DNA of 6,857 nt from UBA7803 sp041608775 (lineage in GTDB: Bacteria; Pseudomonadota; Gammaproteobacteria; Pseudomonadales; Azotimanducaceae), in contig JBFISC010000192.1 of NCBI GenBank assembly GCA_041608775.1, positions 1 through 6,857 of the forward strand, given 5' to 3'. The notes under the pieces are model-generated. The model was not told where the DNA came from and did not search any database. It worked only from the letters and a program-made list of their open reading frames with translations. The position numbers and the translations under genes are program-made. Below are positions 1 to 5,516 of this stretch, piece by piece (position 1 is the first letter of the stretch; every line of letters starts with the position of its first letter).

Positions 1-36
1 AAGCGGTACAACTTCGAATGGGACAACATCGAATGA
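1..36 (+). CDS. C-terminal end of an unidentified protein (partial)
   Basis: Frame 1 is open from the first base and ends with TGA at 34-36, giving the last 11 residues KRYNFEWDNIE. The following 188 bases hold no other gene, so this may be the 3' end of an upstream gene on the same strand. The fragment is too short to assign a family. It could also be chance, because only 12 codons are visible. Confidence 0.4.
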   Translation, partial: KRYNFEWDNIE

Positions 37-136
37 GGCCTGGTTCGCTCGTTGGACCACAATCCAGCAGGTCTGTTCGAGTGTGGTTGGGCGTCTGAAG
101 CAAGTCAAGATCGCTGTCTAAGGGCGGCAGGAGATC

Positions 137-165
137 CGGACAGAGGCGCTGATGGTGTGGATAAT
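137..165 (+). promoter_or_regulatory. Candidate sigma70-type promoter for the tusA cluster
   Basis: CGGACA (137-142, 4 of 6 matches to TTGACA) is followed after exactly 17 nt by GATAAT (160-165, 5 of 6 matches to TATAAT). Transcription would start near 172, about 50 nt before tusA. A small hairpin (GGCGC 168-172, GCGCC 176-180) lies at the predicted start. This is the best-spaced candidate in the only gap upstream of the five-gene cluster. It is inferred from sequence alone. Confidence 0.4.
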
Positions 166-212
166 ACGGCGCTTCGCGCCCGGCCCGAGCGGCCTGGCAG
201 CGCGCTTTCCGC

Positions 213-221
213 AGGATGAGG
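213..221 (+). promoter_or_regulatory. Ribosome binding site deciding the tusA start
   Basis: AGGATGAGG lies 3-8 nt before the ATG at 225. An in-frame ATG at 216 sits inside this purine-rich element and would leave no room for ribosome binding, so 225 is the better start. Confidence 0.55.
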
Positions 222-224
222 GCA

Positions 225-455
225 ATGCGTGACGCTGATCAGCAAGTCGATGCCACCGGGCTGATCTGTCCGGAGCCGCTCATGATCGTGCGCAACCGGG
301 TGCGGGAAATGGCCAGCGGCCAGGTCCTGCACGTGACCGCCACCGATCCTTCCACCCGTCGGGATTTCCAGAACTTCTGCCGATTCATGGGTCACGAGCT
401 TGTGGCCGAGGAGCAGGCCGGAGAGCGCTTCGAATTCTGGATCCGCAAGGGCTGA
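225..455 (+). CDS. tusA: Sulfurtransferase TusA family protein
   Basis: This is a small cytosolic sulfur carrier of the TusA/SirA family. In well-studied members the protein takes persulfide sulfur from a cysteine desulfurase on a conserved cysteine and passes it to the TusBCD relay for 2-thiolation of tRNA wobble uridine, or to other acceptors. The diagnostic CPEP motif follows the first beta strand (DATGLICPEPLM), with the carrier cysteine at residue 15 counted from the ATG at 225. The rest fits the family fold: a helix VRNRVREM, a strand VLHVTATDPS and a C-terminal strand FEFWIRK. The length of 76 residues is normal. The ATG at 216 would add three residues but overlaps the likely ribosome binding site. 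The gene is first in a same-strand cluster, 9 nt before the next gene. The family has paralogues in sulfur oxidation and molybdenum metabolism, so the exact acceptor is not certain. Confidence 0.88.
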   Translation: MRDADQQVDATGLICPEPLMIVRNRVREMASGQVLHVTATDPSTRRDFQNFCRFMGHELVAEEQAGERFEFWIRKG

Positions 456-464
456 GGCGGCGTC

Positions 465-920
465 ATGGAGTGTTACTTCGCCTACGGCTCCAACATGAAC
501 CCCGCCCGGGTCGAGGCGCGCGGTCTCCGGGTGCTCCGGGTGGAGGCTGCCTGGTTGCCAGGCTTCCGGCTCGCGTTCGACAAGCATTCGGCCGCGCACC
601 AGGGCGCCGGCCACGCCAACATCGCCTTCGATCGCAACGGGCTGGTAGAGGGGGTGCTCTACCGGCTGGCGGACACGGACGAGATCGCGAAGATGGACCG
701 GTTCGAGTCGGCGCCGGTCAACTACAGCCGCGAGGCCATGGTCGTGCGCACCGCCGCGGGGAAGGTGGCGTCGTGGACCTACGTCGCCAATCCCGCCGTG
801 CTGCGGCCCGGGCTGAAGCCGCCGCGCAGCTACCTGAACCACCTGCTGGCGGGGGAGCCCTACCTGTCCCGGGCCTATTTCCGGACCCTGGCCGGCTGGG
901 AATGCCTGGAGGACCGGTGA
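465..920 (+). CDS. Gamma-glutamylcyclotransferase family protein
   Basis: The 151-residue product opens with ECYFAYGSNMNP, the YGSN signature (residues 7-10) of the GGCT/AIG2-like fold. That loop binds the gamma-glutamyl group. The family's catalytic glutamate is best matched by Glu81 in MDRFESAPVNY, after the conserved segment VEGVLYRL (61-68). Characterised members cleave gamma-glutamyl amino acids or related amines to 5-oxoproline and the free amine, but the natural substrate of bacterial stand-alone members is usually unknown. The length matches single-domain members, and no signal peptide or membrane segment is seen. The start lies 9 nt after the tusA stop, with GAGG overlapping that stop. 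The stop TGA at 918-920 overlaps the GTG start of the next gene, so translational coupling is likely. The family call is firm; the substrate is inferred. Confidence 0.85.
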   Translation: MECYFAYGSNMNPARVEARGLRVLRVEAAWLPGFRLAFDKHSAAHQGAGHANIAFDRNGLVEGVLYRLADTDEIAKMDRFESAPVNYSREAMVVRTAAGKVASWTYVANPAVLRPGLKPPRSYLNHLLAGEPYLSRAYFRTLAGWECLEDR

Positions 921-1456
921 GGGTCGCAGAGCGGCCGGCGGTGCTGGACCACGCGGCCATCAGCGGGCGCTTCAACGCCTGGTTCGGCACCCTGCGGCCG
1001 CGGCCGACGCTGCTGATCGGTGGTGCCGAAGAGCCCGTTTACCTGCCGGCCCGCGGCTCGCGTCCGGCGCTGATCCGCTACGCCTACGACTACCCGCGCA
1101 GCGCCCTCCACGAGCTCGCGCACTGGTGCCTGGCAGGCAGCCGCGCCCGGGCGCTCGAGGACTACGGGCTGTGGTACCAGCCGCCGCCGCGGTCGGTGGC
1201 CGAGCAGGCCCGCTTCTACGCCGCCGAGGTGCCGGTCCAGGCTCTCGAGATGCTGCTGTCCCGCGCCTGCGGGATCGAGTTCCGATTCAGCGCCGACAAC
1301 CCGGGCGCCGACTACGGTCCCGATCGGGAAGCGTTCGAGCGGAAGGTCGCGGCGTGCTGCAGCCGGCTGCTGCGCTACGGGCCGGGCGCCGACGCCGAGC
1401 GGGTTCTGGATCTGCTCAACCCCGACTGGCGTCGGTTGAGTGGAGTACAGCCTTGA
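917..1456 (+). CDS. epmC: Elongation factor P hydroxylase EpmC
   Basis: The 179-residue product matches the EpmC/YfcM family in length (about 180 in E. coli) and motifs. EpmC hydroxylates the modified lysine of elongation factor P after EpmB and EpmA have beta-lysylated it. The modified factor relieves ribosome stalling at polyproline; hydroxylation is the last and least essential step. The metal-binding HELAHWCLAG segment is present, with HELAH at residues 65-69. It is followed by the family-like ALEDYGLWYQPPPRS and the acidic helix AAEVPVQALE. The GTG start at 917 overlaps the previous stop (GTGA) and has GGAGG at 908-912; a GTG at 941 is a weaker alternative. The last five residues, SGVQP, and the TGA stop lie within a 17-bp tandem repeat array, so this C-terminus is shaped by the repeat. 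epmA, epmB and efp are not in the window. Confidence 0.88.
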   Translation: MRVAERPAVLDHAAISGRFNAWFGTLRPRPTLLIGGAEEPVYLPARGSRPALIRYAYDYPRSALHELAHWCLAGSRARALEDYGLWYQPPPRSVAEQARFYAAEVPVQALEMLLSRACGIEFRFSADNPGADYGPDREAFERKVAACCSRLLRYGPGADAERVLDLLNPDWRRLSGVQP

Positions 1457-1543
1457 GCGGAGTACAGCCTTGAGCGGAGTAAAGCCTTGAGCGGAGTACA
1501 GCCTTGAGCGGAGTACAGCCTTGAGCGGAGTACAGCCTTGAGC
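1436..1543 (+). repeat. Six-copy 17-bp tandem repeat of a stop-start junction
   Basis: The unit TTGAGCGGAGTACAGCC recurs head-to-tail at 1436, 1453, 1470, 1487, 1504 and 1521, and a seventh, partial unit (TTGAGC) begins at 1538. Copies 2, 4, 5 and 6 are identical. Copy 1 has T instead of C at position 6, and copy 3 has A instead of C at position 13. Each copy carries GGAG, and the next copy's TTG follows 7 nt after it. Each TTG overlaps a TGA as TTGA. epmC stops at 1454-1456 and the downstream oxidoreductase starts at TTG 1538. In between are five mini-cistrons (1453-1473, 1470-1490, 1487-1507, 1504-1524, 1521-1541), each six codons plus stop. They encode M-S-G-V-Q-P, or M-S-G-V-K-P for the one at 1470. 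No plus-strand frame stays open through the array. The structure is seen directly; its effect on coupling is inferred. Confidence 0.97.
1527..1540 (+). promoter_or_regulatory. Ribosome binding site and TTG start of the FAD oxidoreductase
   Basis: GGAG at 1527-1530, in the last complete repeat copy, is 7 nt before TTG 1538. Between the preceding in-frame TGA (1505-1507) and TTG 1538 there is no ATG or GTG, and the FAD-binding strand begins only a few codons later. This TTG is therefore effectively forced as the start. The TTG overlaps the TGA (1539-1541) of the last mini-cistron. Confidence 0.75.
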
Positions 1544-2641
1544 GCAGAGGCCGTCGACGCGGTCGTCATCGGCGCCGGCGTGGTCGGCCTGGCCTGTGCT
1601 CGGGCGCTGGCGCTGGGCGGGCTCGACGTGGTGGTGATCGAGCGGCACGGGCAGATCGGCACCGAGACCAGCTCGCGCAACTCCGAAGTGATTCACGCCG
1701 GCATCTATTACCCCAGCGGCAGCCGCAAGGCGGCCCTGTGCGTGCAGGGCAAAGCGCTTCTGTATCGCTACTGCGAGGAGCACGCCGTGCCCCATCGCCG
1801 CTGCGGCAAGATCATCGTCGCCAGCAGCGAGGCGCAGGTACCCGTGCTGCGCCAGTATCAGGCTCAGGCTGAGCAGAACGGGGTGGCGCCGCTGCCGTGG
1901 CTGTCCGCCGCCGAGGTGGCGGAACTGGAGCCCGCGGTCCAGGCGGTGGCCGGCGTGCTCTCGGAGTCCACCGGCATCATCGACTCGCACGGCTACATGC
2001 TGGCCCTCCAGGGAGATCTGCAGGCCGCCGGCGGCATGATCGCGTTCGGCACCGAGGTCCTCGGTATCGAGCCCGTCGCCCGGGGGCTGCGGGTGCGAAC
2101 CTCCGCGCTCGATCTCGATGCGGGCTGGGTCGTCAATGCCGCCGGGCTCGCCGCCCCCGAGGTGGCCCGATGGCTGTGCCCGGACGCGCCCCGTGGCTAC
2201 TACGCGCGCGGTCACTACTACGCCTACGAAGGCCGGGCGCCGTTTTCCCGGCTGGTCTACCCGGTGGCGGAAGCGGGCGGGCTGGGCGTGCACGTCACCG
2301 TCGATCTGGGCGGTCAGGTTCGATTCGGCCCCGACGTGGTCTGGATCGACCGGGTCGACTACGGCTTCGACGACAGCCGCCGGCAGGCCTTCGAGACGGC
2401 GATCCGGCGTTACTTTCCGGGCCTGGAGAGCCAGCGGCTGCATCCCGGCTACACCGGCATCCGACCGAAGATTTCGGGTCCTGGCGAGCCGGCCGCGGAC
2501 TTCCGCATCGACGGCCCCGCGGCGCATGGCGTCGCCGGGCTGATCAACCTGCTGGGCATCGAGTCCCCGGGGCTCACCGCATCGCTCGCCATCGCGGAGG
2601 AGGTGGCCGGCGTCGTGCGGACCGGCGGCGCCCCGTGCTGA
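1538..2641 (+). CDS. FAD-dependent oxidoreductase, L-2-hydroxyglutarate oxidase (LhgO/L2HGDH) family
   Basis: The 367-residue product belongs to the DAO-type FAD oxidoreductases. It has an N-terminal Rossmann motif GAGVVG (residues 12-17), a strand ending in Glu35 that would bind the ribose of FAD, and the family segment SSRNSEVIHAGIYYP (45-59). Further on are GVHVT (250-254), a GPDVVW segment, IRPKISGPGEP (from 308) and the C-terminal FAD-contact region NLLGIESPGLTASLAIA. This set is typical of the L-2-hydroxyglutarate oxidase/dehydrogenase group, which oxidises L-2-hydroxyglutarate to 2-oxoglutarate and passes electrons to quinones or other acceptors. Related bacterial members may use other 2-hydroxyacids, so the substrate is an inference. 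No transmembrane segment is evident. The TTG start lies at the end of the 17-bp repeat array. The TGA at 2639-2641 overlaps the next gene's start by 7 nt. Confidence 0.82.
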   Translation: MSAEAVDAVVIGAGVVGLACARALALGGLDVVVIERHGQIGTETSSRNSEVIHAGIYYPSGSRKAALCVQGKALLYRYCEEHAVPHRRCGKIIVASSEAQVPVLRQYQAQAEQNGVAPLPWLSAAEVAELEPAVQAVAGVLSESTGIIDSHGYMLALQGDLQAAGGMIAFGTEVLGIEPVARGLRVRTSALDLDAGWVVNAAGLAAPEVARWLCPDAPRGYYARGHYYAYEGRAPFSRLVYPVAEAGGLGVHVTVDLGGQVRFGPDVVWIDRVDYGFDDSRRQAFETAIRRYFPGLESQRLHPGYTGIRPKISGPGEPAADFRIDGPAAHGVAGLINLLGIESPGLTASLAIAEEVAGVVRTGGAPC

Positions 2642-3762
2642 CCGTCGGCCTGCTCATCAATCCGGTGGCCGGGATCGGCGGCAGCGTCGGCCTGAAGGGC
2701 AGCGACGGGGTCGCCATTCAGGCGCAGGCCCGTGGGCGTGGCGGGCGCGCCCGGGGTGCGGCACGAGCCGCGCGGGCGCTCGCGGAAGCCGGCGACGCTG
2801 CCCGGGCGGTGCGCTGGCTGACCTGGGGCGGACCGATGGGGGCAGACGCCCTGCGGGCCGCGACCCTCCAGGCCCGCGTGCTCGGCGAGCCGGGCACGCC
2901 GCCGGATGCCGCGGACACCCGGGCTGCCGCGCGGGCCATGCGCGATGCCGGCGTCGATCTGATCGTCTTCTGCGGGGGCGACGGCACCGCCCGGGACCTG
3001 CTCGAGGCGCTCGGGGACAGCGTCCCCGTGCTCGGGGTGCCGTCGGGGGTGAAGATGCACTCCGGCGTGTTCGCCACCACCCCGGAGTCGGCGGGCAGGA
3101 TCCTGCGACTGCTGGTGGAGGGCGGCCTGGTTCGCGCCGGCGTGGCGGAAGTCCGGGATCTCGACGAGGCCGCGCTGCGCGAGGGCGAAGTCCGCCCCCG
3201 CTACTACGGGGAGCTCGCGATTCCCGAGCAGGGCGGCTTTCTCCAGCACACCAAGGAAGGCGGCCGCGAGAGCGAAGCGCTGGCGCTGGAGGAGATCGTC
3301 GCCGCCGTCGTCGAACGGATTCACGAGCAGCCGGGCGTGTACCTGCTGGGTCCCGGCAGCAGCGTGGCCGCGGTGAAGAGCGCGCTTGGCATGCAGGCGA
3401 CGCTGATGGGCGTGGACGTCTGGCATGGCGGTCGCCAGGTGGGCACCGACGTGGCGGCGTCCTGGCTGATCCGCTACCTGGACGGCACCGACGATCCGCC
3501 GACCCTGGTGATCAGCTTCACCCGTCGTCAAGGTTTCCTGCTCGGCCGGGGCAATCAGCAGTTCACGCCCGCGGTGCTGCGCCGGATCCGGCGCGACCGG
3601 CTCTGGGTGATCGGCACCCGCACCAAGCTGCTGAGCCTCGACGGCCGGCCGCTCCTGGTCGATACCGACGATCCGGACCTGGATCAGGCGCTGCAGGGTC
3701 TCGTCGAGGTGATCGCCGGCTACCGGGACAGCCTGTACTACCGGATCGCGGCCGGCGGCTGA
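2635..3762 (+). CDS. ATP-NAD kinase family protein (COG3199-like)
   Basis: The product of 375 residues has the landmarks of the ATP-NAD kinase/diacylglycerol kinase superfamily. These are an N-terminal LLINPVAG strand-turn (residues 6-13), the nucleotide-binding GGDGT (113-117) and GVPSGVKMHSGVFA (133-146), which is characteristic of the COG3199 subgroup. That subgroup is longer than classical NadK and mostly uncharacterised. NAD phosphorylation is predicted from the fold, not shown, and AcoX-like proteins share it. Two later segments, LLGPGSSVAAVKSALG and LLGVDVWHGG-like GVDVWHGG, fit the C-terminal domain. The GTG at 2635 puts the first beta strand immediately after the start and overlaps the upstream gene by 7 nt; its ribosome binding site is weak, so coupling to the upstream gene is likely. 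It ends the plus-strand cluster. An alanine- and arginine-rich stretch (residues 28-60) may be a loose, GC-driven insertion. Confidence 0.82.
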   Translation: MLTVGLLINPVAGIGGSVGLKGSDGVAIQAQARGRGGRARGAARAARALAEAGDAARAVRWLTWGGPMGADALRAATLQARVLGEPGTPPDAADTRAAARAMRDAGVDLIVFCGGDGTARDLLEALGDSVPVLGVPSGVKMHSGVFATTPESAGRILRLLVEGGLVRAGVAEVRDLDEAALREGEVRPRYYGELAIPEQGGFLQHTKEGGRESEALALEEIVAAVVERIHEQPGVYLLGPGSSVAAVKSALGMQATLMGVDVWHGGRQVGTDVAASWLIRYLDGTDDPPTLVISFTRRQGFLLGRGNQQFTPAVLRRIRRDRLWVIGTRTKLLSLDGRPLLVDTDDPDLDQALQGLVEVIAGYRDSLYYRIAAGG

Positions 3763-3789
3763 GCGAGGACCCGCGGAGCCCGGCTCAGC
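3758..3789. terminator. Hairpin at the convergent gene junction, possible bidirectional terminator
   Basis: GCTGAGC (3758-3764) and GCTCAGC (3783-3789) form a perfect 7-bp stem around an 18-nt loop. The left arm contains most of the TGA of the plus-strand kinase-family gene. The right arm contains the TGA of the minus-strand gene, read as TCA. The two genes converge with only 22 nt between them. No T-run follows on either strand, so a classical intrinsic terminator is not proven. Confidence 0.35.
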
Positions 3790-4222
3790 TGACCGCGGCG
3801 AGCACGTCCAGCACGGCCTTGCGCATCTCGGTGGAGGAGCGCTGGCTCAGCGCCTGCTCGAGCCGATGCAGGTGGGTCTGCCGCTCCAGCCGCAGCGACT
3901 CCGGCAACGCTTCCGCCTCGGGCTCCGCCAGCCCGGGCACCGGGGTCGAGAGCAGGGTGAACGCGCGGCCGGTCAGCACCGCCTGATCCACGGCCTCCTG
4001 GCGGATGGTGTCGACGTAGCGCAGCAGGCCTTCCTCCGCGAGCCAGAGCAGCGCGCTGAAGCAGGCCAGATGGCGGTCGCTGTGGATCCCGAACTCGTCC
4101 ACCCGATCTGGGCCGCAGAGGTCTTCGACGAACAGGGTGTGCGGTCGCGGAAAGGCGCGATACAACACCAGCAGAGCACGCCCGGCGTCCTTGCAGAAGT
4201 CGTCGACGTTGATGGCGGTCAT
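3785..4222 (-). CDS. Conserved-looking protein of unknown function, downstream of alaA
   Basis: The product is a soluble protein of 145 residues with no signal peptide or membrane segment. I do not recognise a named family. It begins MTAINVDDFCKDAGRALLVLYRAFPRPH. The central part (about residues 44-92) reads like a compact winged-helix-type unit, with a helix HLACFSALLWLAEEGLLRY, then IRQEAVDQAVLTGRAFTLLS. The C-terminal third (about 100-140) is charged and helical and could be a dimerisation or coiled segment. The start at 4222 is 10 nt after the alaA stop; in-frame starts at 4249 (ATG) and 4264 (TTG) would overlap alaA. None of the three has a strong ribosome binding site. Its position suggests co-transcription with alaA. 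The evidence for a real gene is the tight spacing, the lack of a competing plus-strand gene and the protein-like composition. Any DNA-binding role is only a guess. Confidence 0.75.
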   Translation of the reverse strand: MTAINVDDFCKDAGRALLVLYRAFPRPHTLFVEDLCGPDRVDEFGIHSDRHLACFSALLWLAEEGLLRYVDTIRQEAVDQAVLTGRAFTLLSTPVPGLAEPEAEALPESLRLERQTHLHRLEQALSQRSSTEMRKAVLDVLAAVS

Positions 4223-4232
4223 GGCCGGGGCG

Positions 4233-5516
4233 TTACTGCCGGTAGGCATGCAGGAAGTGACCAAGCCGTTCGATGGCGTGGGCCAGCTCTTCCTCCCGCG
4301 GCAGGAACACGATGCGAAAATGGTCGGGTTCCGGCCAGTTGAAGCCAGTACCCTGAACTACCAGGATCTTCTCCTGGCGCAGCAGATCCAGGGTGAAGCG
4401 GTCGTCGCTGGTAATGTTGAAACGCTGCACGTCCAGCTTCGGGAACAGGTACAGGGCCCCCCGGGGTTTGACGCAGGACACCCCGGGAATGTCGTTCAGC
4501 ATGCTCCAGGCCAGCTCGCGCTGCTCGTAGAGGCGTCCGCCCGGAACTAGAAACTCGTTGATGCTCTGATAGCCGCCCAGCGCGGTCTGGATCGCATGCT
4601 GGCTGGGAACGTTCGCACACAGGCGCATGGACGCCAGTATGTCGAGCCCTTCGATGTAATCTCCGGCCCGATGCTTGGCGCCCGACACCAGCATCCAGCC
4701 GCTGCGGAAGCCGGCGACCCGATAGGTCTTCGAGAGCCCGTTCAGGGTGATCACCAGCAGGTCCTCGGCCAGGGAGGCCAGCGGCACGTGGCGGGCGCCA
4801 TCGTAGAGGATCTTGTCGTAGATCTCGTCGGCGAACACCACCAGATCGTTGCTGCGGGCGATCTGCACGATGCCTTCGAGGAGCTCGCGGCTGTAGACGG
4901 CGCCGGTCGGGTTGTTGGGATTGACCACGACGATGGCCTTGGTCCTCGCGGTCACCTTGCGCCGGATGTCGTCGAGGTCGGGGAACCAGTCTGCCGCCTC
5001 GTCGCAACGGTAGTGCACCGGCGTGCCGCCGGACAGGCTCACCGCCGCGGTCCACAACGGGTAGTCGGGTGCGGGCACCAGCACCTCGTCGCCGTTGTCC
5101 AGCAGGCCCTGGAGGCCCATCACCACCAGCTCCGAGACGCCGTTGCCGAGATAAATGTCGTCGATCTCGACGTCGAGAATGCCCAGGCTCTGGTAGTACT
5201 GCATAACCGCCTTGCGGGCGGGGTAGATGCCCTTGGAGTCGCAGTAGCCCTGTGCCGTCGGCAGATTGTGGATCACGTCCCTGAGGATCTCCTCGGGCGC
5301 TTCGAAACCGAACGGGGCGGGGTTGCCGATGTTCAGCTTGACGATCCGGTGACCTTCCTCCTCCATGCGATCCGCCTCTTTCATGGCGGGACCGCGGATC
5401 TCGTAGCAGACGTGGTCCAGCTTGTGAGACTTGCGGATCTCACGCGGCAGGCGCGGCGACAGCTCGGCGACCGCATCGCGCGGGACACTGTTGCTCGGCA
5501 CGCCTTTGGATTCCAT
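4233..5516 (-). CDS. alaA: Glutamate-pyruvate aminotransferase AlaA
   Basis: This is a fold-type I PLP-dependent aminotransferase. It is very close to E. coli AlaA (YfbQ), which makes alanine from pyruvate with glutamate as amino donor. Conserved stretches seen are LNIGNPAPFGF, NLPTAQGYCDSKG, the PAPDYPLWTAAVSLSGG cofactor region and VNPNNPTGAVYS. Asp230 in FADEIYDKI would contact the pyridine nitrogen. The PLP lysine is Lys263 in NGLSKTYRVAGFRSGW, and ASMRLCANVPSQHAIQTALGGYQS and the C-terminal FRIVFLPRE are also present. The 427 residues exceed the roughly 405 of the E. coli enzyme; the extra length is an N-terminal segment before HKLDHVCYEIRGPA. The ATG at 5516 is chosen because AGGAAGG lies 3 nt upstream; starts at 5540 and 5630 lack this. 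It leads a two-gene minus-strand unit and is divergent from msrB. A Leu-responsive or alanine-dependent control cannot be judged from the sequence. Confidence 0.93.
   Translation of the reverse strand: MESKGVPSNSVPRDAVAELSPRLPREIRKSHKLDHVCYEIRGPAMKEADRMEEEGHRIVKLNIGNPAPFGFEAPEEILRDVIHNLPTAQGYCDSKGIYPARKAVMQYYQSLGILDVEIDDIYLGNGVSELVVMGLQGLLDNGDEVLVPAPDYPLWTAAVSLSGGTPVHYRCDEAADWFPDLDDIRRKVTARTKAIVVVNPNNPTGAVYSRELLEGIVQIARSNDLVVFADEIYDKILYDGARHVPLASLAEDLLVITLNGLSKTYRVAGFRSGWMLVSGAKHRAGDYIEGLDILASMRLCANVPSQHAIQTALGGYQSINEFLVPGGRLYEQRELAWSMLNDIPGVSCVKPRGALYLFPKLDVQRFNITSDDRFTLDLLRQEKILVVQGTGFNWPEPDHFRIVFLPREEELAHAIERLGHFLHAYRQ

Larger units (their letters stand above)
37..224. other. Non-coding spacer upstream of tusA
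   Basis: No protein gene, tRNA or repeat was recognised in these 188 bases. They hold the candidate promoter at 137-165 and a small GGCGC/GCGCC hairpin at 168-180. No convincing terminator for the upstream gene was found. Confidence 0.5.

Noticed and set aside
470..916. Upstream extension of the epmC frame back to 470
   Set aside because: This part overlaps the cyclotransferase-family gene in another frame and has a shadow-like Arg/Ala/Gly-rich composition. The GTG at 917 gives the normal EpmC length.
1436..1543. CRISPR array
   Set aside because: The 17-bp copies are directly adjacent with no spacers, and no cas genes are present.
1436..1543. Protein-coding peptide repeat on the minus strand (17-residue period)
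   Set aside because: All three minus frames are open only because the unit lacks stops in that direction. The array fits plus-strand start/stop signals much better.
1436..1543. Iterons of a plasmid origin or a regulator-binding array
   Set aside because: There is no replication gene nearby, and the 17-bp spacing does not keep the copies on one helix face. The coincidence with gene stop and start explains the unit better, though protein binding is not excluded.
875..2527. A 550-codon minus-strand open frame across epmC, the repeat array and the FAD gene
   Set aside because: It is antisense to two well-recognised genes and has no recognisable domain. It stays open because of GC-rich codon bias and because the 17-bp unit has no stop on the minus strand.
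1897..2634. Upstream extension of the ATP-NAD kinase-family frame
   Set aside because: It overlaps the FAD oxidoreductase and is very Arg/Gly-rich. The family's first strand begins right after GTG 2635.
2449..3531. A 360-codon minus-strand open frame opposite the kinase-family gene
   Set aside because: It is a shadow of a recognised plus-strand gene, rich in His/Arg/Ala/Gly with no family features.
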